From a virus, in the IMG/VR virus record IMGVR_UViG_3300036985_000358, positions 1 through 36,792 of that record: DNA of 36,792 bases; one strand, 5' to 3'. The translations under genes were made by a program, and so were the position numbers. This document shows positions 1 through 6,426 of the stretch, piece after piece (positions within the stretch are counted from its first letter, which is position 1; each line of letters begins with the position of its first letter). The notes beneath the pieces were generated by a model that saw only the letters and a list, made by a program, of their open reading frames with translations, was not told where the DNA came from and ran no database searches.

Positions 1-1
1 G

Positions 2-211
2 CGGCGCGTGACTCGATCAGGGCGCAAGGCAATTGTATGGCGTGTGTCCGACACATTTGACACGCTGTTTCCTGATCGCAAGCAAACAGTCAGCGACCTA
101 AAAGATCAAGTCATCCGTCACGCTATTTTTGCGCGTGATACTGGCAATTGGAATAAGTTCCAAGAGTCATTGGGAATTCTTAGCGCAAGGAAAACAAATG
201 CAAGCACCTAG
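2..211 (+). CDS. Hypothetical phage protein, 5' end cut by window edge
   Basis: The frame is open to the left edge; a GTG at position 8 is the only start visible, so the true start may lie outside the window. The visible part is about 67-69 residues, basic and hydrophilic, with no signal peptide or membrane segment. Its end overlaps the next gene by 14 bases, which suggests translational coupling in a plus-strand operon of small phage genes. I do not recognise the family and assign no function. Confidence 0.55.
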   Translation, partial: RRVTRSGRKAIVWRVSDTFDTLFPDRKQTVSDLKDQVIRHAIFARDTGNWNKFQESLGILSARKTNAST

Positions 212-470
212 ACATCTTGATTGCGGCGCATGGAAGACTGGGAACTACCACATTCGATATCGTCAAGACGGAAACAACTTGACCAAAATTTTGACGCAGT
301 CGCGCTACAAGAGCATGGTTGGCATGCGTCGCGCTTGCGACCGTTGGCGCCACAAAAATGATGCAAACGACTTTGAAATTGTAATTGAGTATGAGCGTCT
401 TGACAAAACTAAAATATTCAAGTTGGCATCCGAATATGTCGATAGTCGTTGGAGGAATTACTTTGTTTGA
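198..470 (+). CDS. Hypothetical phage protein (90 aa)
   Basis: The ATG at 198 is chosen because an AAGGA ribosome-binding site lies about 6 bases upstream; the frame also opens earlier with a TTG at 129 that has no such support. The product is a small basic protein rich in Arg, Lys, Tyr and Trp, without a membrane segment. It overlaps the preceding gene by 14 bases and lies ahead of a stem-loop and further small genes in the same direction. I do not recognise the family. Its size and charge would fit a small accessory or nucleic-acid-binding phage protein, but nothing specific supports that. Confidence 0.6.
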   Translation: MQAPRHLDCGAWKTGNYHIRYRQDGNNLTKILTQSRYKSMVGMRRACDRWRHKNDANDFEIVIEYERLDKTKIFKLASEYVDSRWRNYFV

Positions 471-530
471 TAGCATGACCCATGCGTTGGCGCGACTCGC
501 CCCCGAAATGTCGCGTAGACGCAACCTAGT

Positions 531-562
531 GGGGCTTCACGGCGGGAACGCTGTGAAGTCCT
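531..562 (+). promoter_or_regulatory. Long stem-loop with GGAA tetraloop in an intergenic gap
   Basis: Bases 531-544 pair with 549-562 over 14 positions (11 Watson-Crick pairs and three G-U pairs at 531/562, 534/559 and 541/552). The stem closes on a GGAA loop at 545-548, which fits the GNRA tetraloop class. It lies in the 96-base gap between two plus-strand genes and ends four bases before the ATG at 567. No T-run follows, so it does not look like an intrinsic terminator. An RNA processing site (RNase III type, as between T7 early genes), an mRNA-stabilising element or a translation control element for the next gene are the likely roles. Confidence 0.6.
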
Positions 563-566
563 TTGA

Positions 567-863
567 ATGGAAGAGCAGCGCAAAATTCCTAGCAGGAAGC
601 AGCCGCCCTCGCTTGTCGATATGTTGGACGAGGCGTGTGATTTATTGCGTGAGAATTATAAACTTAACGGTATTGCAGGTGACCTTGAGCAATTGCGCGA
701 AGCCATTACAGGTATGCTGGAACTTACACGCTTTGGTGATTGTTTGTTTGGTGACGAAATCAGAAATTTTTTACAGATTAGACACTACATCAAACCGCGC
801 AGGGGAAGCGAACTTGATCCACTGCTTGGTTTAAGACAAGATCATAAAAAGAAACAAAAATGA
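567..863 (+). CDS. Hypothetical phage protein (98 aa)
   Basis: The ATG at 567 is the first possible start, because an in-frame TGA lies immediately upstream. The protein is hydrophilic, with a predicted amphipathic helical stretch over residues 16-50 and a lysine-rich tail. There is no strong ribosome-binding site; the only purine run (GAAG, 555-558) lies inside the stem-loop just upstream, so translation may depend on that structure. The stop overlaps the next start as ATGA. A competing frame (TTG at 463 to 834) has a better ribosome-binding site but a less protein-like sequence. I do not recognise the family. Confidence 0.6.
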   Translation: MEEQRKIPSRKQPPSLVDMLDEACDLLRENYKLNGIAGDLEQLREAITGMLELTRFGDCLFGDEIRNFLQIRHYIKPRRGSELDPLLGLRQDHKKKQK

Positions 864-1309
864 AACCTGAAACAATGCAGACCATCTTTGAATACTTTGG
901 CGGATCGCGTTGGGCTATTCCGTCAAGCAAACAGCACGAGTCAGCAATTAAAACACTTGCAATATACACTGACGAAACAATTGTTCTGGCGGTAAAGCAA
1001 GCCAAAATTGGTTTAGGTCGCACATTTATATCAGTTGCGGAACTAGCGTTGCAATGCAAGATGGTTGAACGCAAGGCAAAGAATGTTGGTGTGCGAAATG
1101 AGATCGTATTTAATCAGGCTGAAATTAATACTGATCGTGAGGCCGCGTTTAAACGAATTCTTACTTTGAGCAAAGATGAGATCCGTGCATGTGTCAAGCA
1201 CGGCCGTGAAATTGGCGTACTTACAAACGATCCAATTGACCCAGATGTGTTTAAGTGGCGAGCGTGGCAAATCGGCATGGTGTCCGCGCTTGCTGAAACA
1301 ATTGGATGA
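860..1309 (+). CDS. Hypothetical phage protein (149 aa)
   Basis: It starts with an ATGA overlap onto the previous gene and ends with an ATGA overlap onto the RusA gene, so it is part of a tightly coupled operon. The product is a soluble mixed alpha/beta-type protein with no membrane segment. Its position directly before a Holliday junction resolvase and a metallophosphoesterase suggests a role in DNA replication or recombination. That is inference from context only; I see no diagnostic motif and do not recognise the family. Confidence 0.65.
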   Translation: MKPETMQTIFEYFGGSRWAIPSSKQHESAIKTLAIYTDETIVLAVKQAKIGLGRTFISVAELALQCKMVERKAKNVGVRNEIVFNQAEINTDREAAFKRILTLSKDEIRACVKHGREIGVLTNDPIDPDVFKWRAWQIGMVSALAETIG

Positions 1310-1821
1310 CCGCGCCTATTGCCGCACACACATCCGCAAGTCACAATGCACGGACATTGAGCGACTTCCAGCCGATCTCATTCCGTGTCGAAGGCGTACC
1401 AGTCGCCCAGCCACGCCACCGCGCTTCGTTCCGTGGCGGATTTGCCAAGATGTATATTCCAAAAGACCATGCAATCCACCATTGGAAAAATTCTATTGCG
1501 CGTCAGGCATTTGAACAAGTAGAAAATGTATGTGAACATGCGGTCAAGGTTGATGTCTTGTTTGTGTTTAAAGCGCGGCGTAAAACCGAGATTGGCAACT
1601 TTAAAACAAGCAAACCTGACATAGACAATCTGCTCAAGGCAGCACTAGACGCGCTCACGGACGCAGGAATGTGGAGCGACGACTCACAAGTGGTGCAAGT
1701 AAATGCAGCCAAGATGTTTGGCGCTACGCCGTACATGGAAATATCTATCACGCCAGTTGACTTCTCTGTTCAACAAAGAAAGACACCCATTGGCAAAGTC
1801 AAAACCGAAAATCAAAGTTGA
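1306..1821 (+). CDS. rusA: RusA-family Holliday junction resolvase (crossover junction endodeoxyribonuclease)
   Basis: RusA enzymes are small dimeric Mg-dependent nucleases that cut four-way DNA junctions; phages use them to resolve recombination and replication intermediates before packaging. The diagnostic region is clear: KPDIDN at residues 103-108, followed by DALTDAGMWSDDSQVV ending at residue 130. This supplies the acidic residues D105, D107 and D126 expected of the active site. The N-terminal part (residues 25-60) has the usual RusA beginning, VEGVPVAQPRHR. The length of 171 aa is slightly above the family norm because of a short N-terminal extension. The start is set by an ATGA overlap with the previous gene. 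Confidence 0.9.
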   Translation: MTAPIAAHTSASHNARTLSDFQPISFRVEGVPVAQPRHRASFRGGFAKMYIPKDHAIHHWKNSIARQAFEQVENVCEHAVKVDVLFVFKARRKTEIGNFKTSKPDIDNLLKAALDALTDAGMWSDDSQVVQVNAAKMFGATPYMEISITPVDFSVQQRKTPIGKVKTENQS

Positions 1822-2845
1822 CGCTATTGCGTTTGCTAACGGCGAGCGATACGAGCCAAGCAAAATTAAACTTATTAAGCCTAAGGTACGATTTGACTGG
1901 GAACTAGAACATCACGGTCGCAACATTCATGTGATGAGTTGCAAGGCGCCAAGCGTACCAAAGTTTGAGCAGTGGATTTTACTGTTGTCGGATGTGCATA
2001 TAGATAATCCTGGATGTCATAAACCAACGCTTACACGTTTGTTAAAGGAGGCAGTTGCGCGCAAAGCAGCAATCTTTTCTAACGGTGACTTCCTCGACCT
2101 CATGCAGGGAAAAGGCGACCCACGATCAAATAAATCGGCATTAAAAGTGTTTCGATCTGCGCTATTGAGCGAGCATTATTTTGACAGCGTGGTTGATTCA
2201 ACTGCTGACTACCTGTGCAGTTCTGAATGCGACTATGCAGGAACAAACTTGATTTGTTTAGGGGAAGGCAATCACGAGTCAAGTTTCCAATCAAGAAGGG
2301 AAATGGACGTAAATGCACATCTAGCGCGAGCAATTAAGAGTCGATGCGTGAGTGGCGTCACGGCTGGCGGATATCACGGATACTTGCGCGTAAAAGTGCA
2401 AGTCGGAACAAGTTGCTTTCAAAACTTAATCTGGACTATGAAACACCACCACGGCTCAGGCGGTGGAGGTCTTAGTGGTGGAACACTAGACGCACGGCGA
2501 GTGTTCACATATGTCAACGCTGATCTAGCGGTGATGGGGCATAACCACGCTAGCAATACTGTTGGTTTGGCTACCGAAATTTTGTCTAGCACCAACGGCC
2601 ACTACACAATCAAAAATCGGTTTGTCGAGTTTGTCCGCATTGGCACCTTAAAAGACGAGTGGCATGCCAGCGGTTGGGCTGTCGAGCGCGGCGCTGGTAC
2701 TGGCCCTGCACCAATTTGCCAAAAGTGGGTGCGCCTGTTTGTTGACTACGAGTACGAAGACAAACAAAAAGACGAGGAAGGCAACACAACTCGCTTGAGG
2801 CGTAGCCATCCTAGAATTAACTGGGAGGTCACCGATGCGCGATGA
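1790..2845 (+). CDS. Calcineurin-like metallophosphoesterase
   Basis: All metal-binding motifs of the calcineurin-like phosphoesterase fold are in order. From the TTG at 1790 they are SDVH (D68, H70), NGD (G99-D100), GNHE (N161-H162-E163), a histidine cluster at 219-221 and GHNH at 250-253. The family hydrolyses phosphomono- or diesters with two metal ions; the substrate here is unknown, and DNA or RNA ends or nucleotides are possible. The frame opens as far back as 1703 inside the RusA gene. I prefer the TTG at 1790, preceded by an AAAGAAAG purine run, which gives 351 residues and a 32-base overlap with rusA. Its position next to a resolvase suggests nucleic-acid metabolism. Confidence 0.85.
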   Translation: MAKSKPKIKVDAIAFANGERYEPSKIKLIKPKVRFDWELEHHGRNIHVMSCKAPSVPKFEQWILLLSDVHIDNPGCHKPTLTRLLKEAVARKAAIFSNGDFLDLMQGKGDPRSNKSALKVFRSALLSEHYFDSVVDSTADYLCSSECDYAGTNLICLGEGNHESSFQSRREMDVNAHLARAIKSRCVSGVTAGGYHGYLRVKVQVGTSCFQNLIWTMKHHHGSGGGGLSGGTLDARRVFTYVNADLAVMGHNHASNTVGLATEILSSTNGHYTIKNRFVEFVRIGTLKDEWHASGWAVERGAGTGPAPICQKWVRLFVDYEYEDKQKDEEGNTTRLRRSHPRINWEVTDAR

Positions 2846-3140
2846 AGCCAAGATTGTGATTAACGGCAAGCACTGGAAGATCAAGTTGGTTCCTGCCAAG
2901 GATCTGCCATCAGATGCGGACGGCACTTGCTCGTATCCGCCAGGTCGATTTCCCAGCCTTGAGGTCAACAAGAACCTGACTGAGAAGCAGATCATGGTCA
3001 CTTTGATTCACGAACTGCTACACGCTAGTTGCGAAGTGCTTGCGGAAGAGTCTGTAATCGCTATCAGCGAGGCGGTTGCAAAGGGACTGTGGGCGTTGCG
3101 CTATCGACGGACTTGCCCGAAGCCACGAACGCAGCGTTAA
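2835..3140 (+). CDS. Small HExxH zinc-metalloprotein, SprT/metallopeptidase-like (101 aa)
   Basis: The protein carries LIHELLHAS with HExxH at residues 59-63. This zinc-binding and catalytic signature is followed by a helix containing acidic residues (EE at 71-72, E79) that could give the third ligand. It starts at ATG 2835 behind a GGGAGG ribosome-binding site and overlaps the phosphoesterase gene by 11 bases. It is shorter than typical SprT proteins and resembles small phage proteins with a single HExxH helix. Possible roles are proteolysis or a degenerate zinc-binding scaffold. Its 3' end overlaps the convergent minus-strand gene by 77 bases. Confidence 0.75.
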   Translation: MRDEAKIVINGKHWKIKLVPAKDLPSDADGTCSYPPGRFPSLEVNKNLTEKQIMVTLIHELLHASCEVLAEESVIAISEAVAKGLWALRYRRTCPKPRTQR

Positions 3141-3624
3141 ATTCAGCGTCAGACATACGGCGAGCGGCAATGTATTCGCGGATACTTGCAGGGTTGGCGT
3201 CATCCATTACTGAACGCGCTAGGTTGGCGTCCATGACCTTGCGGCGTGGCAACCATCCTACGGCGGCGCGCACGGCGCCCAACGCGCCAGACGCGGTCAG
3301 GATCCACGCAGCGCAGATGCTAAAAGCGGCTATGGCTAGCCATTGGGCTAGTGTGGCAAACCAAGGCACAATATCCTTTACGGATGCCACATTCTCAGCG
3401 ATCATCTGTGAATGCTCAAGGATAATTTCAGACTCAGAATGGATAGCAACGGCGGCTTTTACCACATCAGGCTGATCGCTAGTTGCCGCAATGTAATCAG
3501 CCTGTCTTGCGATTTTTACGCTTGACGCCGACACTTGGTTTGCGGATTGTGCAATCTGCCTTGTTGCGCTGCATCCCGCGCAACACGCGATTGCCAGCGT
3601 CACAATTACTTTTTGGAGAACCAT
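3064..3624 (-). CDS. Lipoprotein with an added membrane segment, probable lysis (spanin-like) protein
   Basis: The ATG at 3624 gives a short hydrophobic signal ending in a lipobox (ACCAGC, about residues 13-18), typical of an outer-membrane lipoprotein such as an o-spanin. A helical, probably periplasmic stretch follows, then a hydrophobic segment around residues 87-118 that looks membrane-spanning, and a basic C-terminus. A GTG at 3696 would extend the frame but destroys the signal peptide. The start lies inside the preceding membrane-protein gene, an arrangement reminiscent of nested Rz/Rz1 spanin genes. The lipoprotein-plus-transmembrane combination is unusual for an o-spanin, so the exact role is uncertain. 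Its 3' end runs 77 bases into a convergent gene. Confidence 0.6.
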   Translation of the reverse strand: MVLQKVIVTLAIACCAGCSATRQIAQSANQVSASSVKIARQADYIAATSDQPDVVKAAVAIHSESEIILEHSQMIAENVASVKDIVPWFATLAQWLAIAAFSICAAWILTASGALGAVRAAVGWLPRRKVMDANLARSVMDDANPASIREYIAARRMSDAEFNAAFVASGKSVDSATPTVPLQPPR

Positions 3625-3736
3625 GATTTGATTTCGTTGAACCCGAAACCAAACGAAGCAACCAGCCAGCCAGCAACCAAACAAATACAAGACCACCAGA
3701 TAGTGCCAAGAAATGCGTCCATTGTATGTCCTTCAT
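3497..3736 (-). CDS. Small single-span membrane protein, lysis cassette candidate (79 aa)
   Basis: The ATG at 3736 overlaps the stop of the preceding gene as ATGA, strong support for translational coupling. Residues 8-30 form one clear hydrophobic segment (LALSGGLVFVWLLAGWLL), followed by a basic, low-complexity tail. Most of that tail shares DNA with the lipoprotein gene in another frame, so only the N-terminal half may be under strong selection. Holin- or spanin-type function is plausible from size, topology and neighbours but not proven. Confidence 0.55.
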   Translation of the reverse strand: MKDIQWTHFLALSGGLVFVWLLAGWLLRLVSGSTKSNHGSPKSNCDAGNRVLRGMQRNKADCTIRKPSVGVKRKNRKTG

Positions 3737-4011
3737 TTTGTAATTTTATCCAAGCGACTAGCCAACATGGCTAGTTCCTTAATCATGTTCTCATCGTTCG
3801 CTACGGCGCGAACCTGAGACTTTACTAAGTCAGAGCATATCGTTTTTAACTGAGAAGTGTCAATTTGTATTTGGCGCAATGTTTCGTCCTTGCGGCCTAG
3901 ATCAACTGCCATCATCAGAACTCCTAGCGAGATCATGCACAGCGTTCCGATCTGGACTGTCGATTGCAGGGTACTTGGAACGGATACGACTGTTTGTTGC
4001 TTAGGCGCCAT
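3733..4011 (-). CDS. Membrane protein with coiled-coil-like tail, holin or i-spanin candidate (92 aa)
   Basis: A single hydrophobic stretch at residues 20-38 is followed by a charged, helical tail of about 50 residues with heptad-like leucine, isoleucine and methionine spacing. This topology (short cytoplasmic N-terminus, one span, coiled-coil tail) fits an inner-membrane spanin or a simple holin. It is the first of three overlapping membrane or lipoprotein genes at the end of the late operon, after the tail fibres, where T7-like phages carry lysis genes. No endolysin is recognised nearby, so the lysis assignment rests on topology and position. Confidence 0.6.
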   Translation of the reverse strand: MAPKQQTVVSVPSTLQSTVQIGTLCMISLGVLMMAVDLGRKDETLRQIQIDTSQLKTICSDLVKSQVRAVANDENMIKELAMLASRLDKITK

Positions 4012-4013
4012 GA

Positions 4014-4316
4014 CTAAGATCTCATGCTACCAAGTACGGATATCTGGACATACACAGATGCTACATATTCACCTGTCTTGACACCAATAGTGTACCACAC
4101 AAGATCGGGTTCAAATCCGACATCTTGGGATGTCTTCTTCCAGGTGTCCACATCGTAATAGTTGACGCCATCCCATGAGCGCTGGATCGTCACAATCGTT
4201 CCGCCAAGCGTTCCGCCAGCGGCGTTGGATATTGACACATTAAACCAACCGTTGATACCAATGGGAGTTGTCCACTGGTTCTGCGCGCTGACTGTTCTGG
4301 CTGCTTGAATTGGCAT
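4014..4316 (-). CDS. Hypothetical beta-rich phage protein (100 aa)
   Basis: The stop of the upstream gene and the ATG at 4316 overlap as TAATG, which decides the start (an in-frame ATG at 4328 is also possible). The sequence is rich in beta-forming residues with TIVTIQRSWDGVNYY and a regular alternation, and has no membrane segment. Small beta proteins like this are often minor structural or decoration proteins in phages, but I cannot name a family. It sits between the fibre genes and the lysis-like genes. Confidence 0.65.
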   Translation of the reverse strand: MPIQAARTVSAQNQWTTPIGINGWFNVSISNAAGGTLGGTIVTIQRSWDGVNYYDVDTWKKTSQDVGFEPDLVWYTIGVKTGEYVASVYVQISVLGSMRS

Positions 4317-4549
4317 TACGAATTCCATGCCTCGCCGAGCGCGGCGACTTCTGCAAACTCTGTCAGGTCAACGCCAACCATGTATTCCTGCATGATGCGG
4401 ATATGGTCGGTGTGGCGCTTCATTACCTTGGACATTGGCTCTGGATTGATGACATCAGTCTGCTTGTATCCGCCAGCAATGATTAAACGAATACCATCGC
4501 ACACATCTTTGAGGCCGTCCAGATATTCTTGTGTCTTATCGGGTTCCAT
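4316..4549 (-). CDS. Hypothetical small helical protein (77 aa)
   Basis: The ATG at 4549 is chosen because AGGAG lies about 4 bases upstream, right after the stop of the fibre gene; the frame opens a little earlier (4594) inside that gene. The product is acidic, mostly helical, and contains a stretch (residues 38-60) with methionine, lysine and histidine residues. It overlaps the next gene by one base (TAATG). The function is unknown. Confidence 0.6.
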   Translation of the reverse strand: MEPDKTQEYLDGLKDVCDGIRLIIAGGYKQTDVINPEPMSKVMKRHTDHIRIMQEYMVGVDLTEFAEVAALGEAWNS

Positions 4550-4556
4550 GTTGCTC

Positions 4557-6146
4557 CTAGTAGGACGGATAAAATTTTGCGGTGGCTGAGTCATATGTCA
4601 TAATCAATGCCTTGCTAACAACAGCCGTGCTTGCCAGCGCAATATTGCCAGCGGTGGTTGTAGTAAAGATACCAGTTGGAATTAGCGTGATCTGACCGCC
4701 AGTAGTTGCAATCGTAGATGGAGCCGTAATCGTAACAATTGGAGTTACGCCACTAATAAACACAATTGAAGTTGTTGGAGCAATCGTGGTTGCACTTGCA
4801 ATGGTCGGTGCTACTTGACCAGTTGACGCAACGCCAAAGATGCGGTTGCCAAGTGTAGTGCTAGTTCCAATGACGGTTGTATTTGACCCAAGACCAAGAG
4901 CGTCAGTACCACCAATTACAACTTCTTTAGTTACGCTATCGCCACTTGCTCTTGCTTTGAATCCAATATAAACATTGCCTTCGCCAGAAAGAGTGTGGTC
5001 AACATTGGATGCTGTTTTGTATCTTCCAGCACTGTGACCAATACCTGTATTTCCAGATCCATTTGTAATATTTCTTAATGCATTAGTACCAACTCCAGTA
5101 TTACTATCTGTTGTTGTAATCGCATATAAACTTTCTAATCCACATCCTGTATTTTGAGATCCCGATGTTAATCCATTTAAAGAACTAATACCAAACGCAG
5201 AGTTATAACTTCCACTAGTAATACTTACCATTGTATTATAACCAAGCGACGAATTTCCAATGGCTGTTCCAGCAGTATTTCCAAACTGAGATTGGTATCC
5301 AATAGCAGTACATCTTTCTGCTGTTGTTGCCCTATACATTGCACTAGTACCAATAGCAACATTTCCGTTTCCACTGGTTGTCTTTGCCTGTAGTGCATCT
5401 TTTCCAATGGCTACATTATCGTTGACCGTAGTGGCAATCTTTAAAGCGTTTGTGCCAAGCGCAAAATTATTAGTGCCAGTATTAATAGCACTGGCAGCAT
5501 CTGTTCCCGCTGCAAAGTTTCCAGTTCCTGTGGTTACAGCGTCCAATGCTCTAGAACCAATTGCAATGTTTCCACTAGCAGTATTTAATAACAGTGCGTT
5601 ATAACCAATAGCAATACAATCAACAGCAGTACTAGCAGCACCTAGCGCATCACTGCCGATGGCAATATTAAAATCACCAGTTGTAATTGCATCTCCAGCA
5701 AAATACCCAATAAGTGTATTGTGTGTTCCTCCAGCGGTAATAGCAGCACCAGCAGACACACCAAGTACAGTACTGGATGTACGAATTACACCAAGAGATA
5801 CTCCGTTAATTGTAGTAGTTTGAATGTCATTGGAAAAAACAGTGCCACCAATAGTAGCATCAGCATAAACTTCAAGGCCGTCCTGTAAGGTTTGAAACGC
5901 GCTGAAGTTGTTGTCAACATTCACATACGCGCCGTTGGTCACAGTGTCAGCGTTGCCTGTCAGATTGCCTGTGACATTGCCAGTGATCTGGCCAGTCACC
6001 CCAAGCGTTCCTGTAATCGTCGCGTTGCCAGTGACGGCGATATCGCCAGCAACAACATAGTTGCCGTCAACCGTGAGATCGCCCTCGACCTCAACATTGT
6101 TGAAGGTTGGGTTTCGACCGAATACACCGCCTAAGTTCTTAATCAT
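4557..6146 (-). CDS. Tail fibre or adhesin with YadA-head-like repeats
   Basis: The N-terminal 80 residues are a repetitive beta segment (TGNATITGTLGVTGQITGN pattern). Residues about 143-380 carry repeats of the type NxAIGxxAL every 16-18 residues, for example NIAIGSDAL, NIAIGSRAL, NVAIGKDAL and NVAIGTSAM. These match the left-handed beta-roll of YadA-type trimeric adhesin heads, also used in phage fibres. The C-terminal 130 residues are beta-rich and probably form the tip. It is the third receptor-binding candidate in the operon and starts in a TAATG overlap with the small gene before it. DNA coding the N-terminus (about 5880-6146) is clearly more GC-rich than the repeat region. Confidence 0.8.
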   Translation of the reverse strand: MIKNLGGVFGRNPTFNNVEVEGDLTVDGNYVVAGDIAVTGNATITGTLGVTGQITGNVTGNLTGNADTVTNGAYVNVDNNFSAFQTLQDGLEVYADATIGGTVFSNDIQTTTINGVSLGVIRTSSTVLGVSAGAAITAGGTHNTLIGYFAGDAITTGDFNIAIGSDALGAASTAVDCIAIGYNALLLNTASGNIAIGSRALDAVTTGTGNFAAGTDAASAINTGTNNFALGTNALKIATTVNDNVAIGKDALQAKTTSGNGNVAIGTSAMYRATTAERCTAIGYQSQFGNTAGTAIGNSSLGYNTMVSITSGSYNSAFGISSLNGLTSGSQNTGCGLESLYAITTTDSNTGVGTNALRNITNGSGNTGIGHSAGRYKTASNVDHTLSGEGNVYIGFKARASGDSVTKEVVIGGTDALGLGSNTTVIGTSTTLGNRIFGVASTGQVAPTIASATTIAPTTSIVFISGVTPIVTITAPSTIATTGGQITLIPTGIFTTTTAGNIALASTAVVSKALIMTYDSATAKFYPSY

Positions 6147-6409
6147 TAGCAGTCCGTAGCGTTGGCAAATTCTGGCAAGGTTTTGAGATATTCATAGGCT
6201 TGCTTGATTGGGTTTTCACCGTTGATGTCGTAGGCAAATTGATACGACAATTCTTCAATGACGCACAATTTATCAATAGTAGTAAAGTTAATAATTGCGT
6301 TTGCGTTTAATTTTGTTGTATTAACAGAGTTTACTTTGATATAGCAATTGTTTACAACTGCATCAATCCCATATTTTGTTTTGAACGAAAAGTTTGAAGA
6401 CATAGCCAT
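6146..6409 (-). CDS. Small fibre-associated protein, paralogue of the gene at 7875-8132
   Basis: This 87-aa protein ends in KQAYEYLKTLPEFANATDC, almost identical to the end of the 85-aa protein at 7875-8132. Both also share a similar beta-rich body (CYIKVNSVN versus AYIKIHSLN). It starts at ATG 6409 behind AAGGAAAAT. Each copy directly follows a fibre or spike gene, so a role as fibre chaperone, trimerisation aid or small tail decoration is plausible. That role is inferred from position alone. I recall similar small proteins next to fibres in other phages but cannot name the family. Confidence 0.75.
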   Translation of the reverse strand: MAMSSNFSFKTKYGIDAVVNNCYIKVNSVNTTKLNANAIINFTTIDKLCVIEELSYQFAYDINGENPIKQAYEYLKTLPEFANATDC

Positions 6410-6426
6410 TTTTATTTTCCTTTTGT

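Noticed and set aside
1703-1789. Upstream extension of the phosphoesterase gene inside rusA
   Set aside because: The extra residues overlap the end of the resolvase gene, have no matching ribosome-binding site and are unlike the family. The TTG at 1790 fits better.
3029-3475. 148-codon plus-strand frame
   Set aside because: It lies opposite the lipoprotein gene, whose signal peptide and lipobox are convincing, and the plus frame has no good start signal or recognisable motif.
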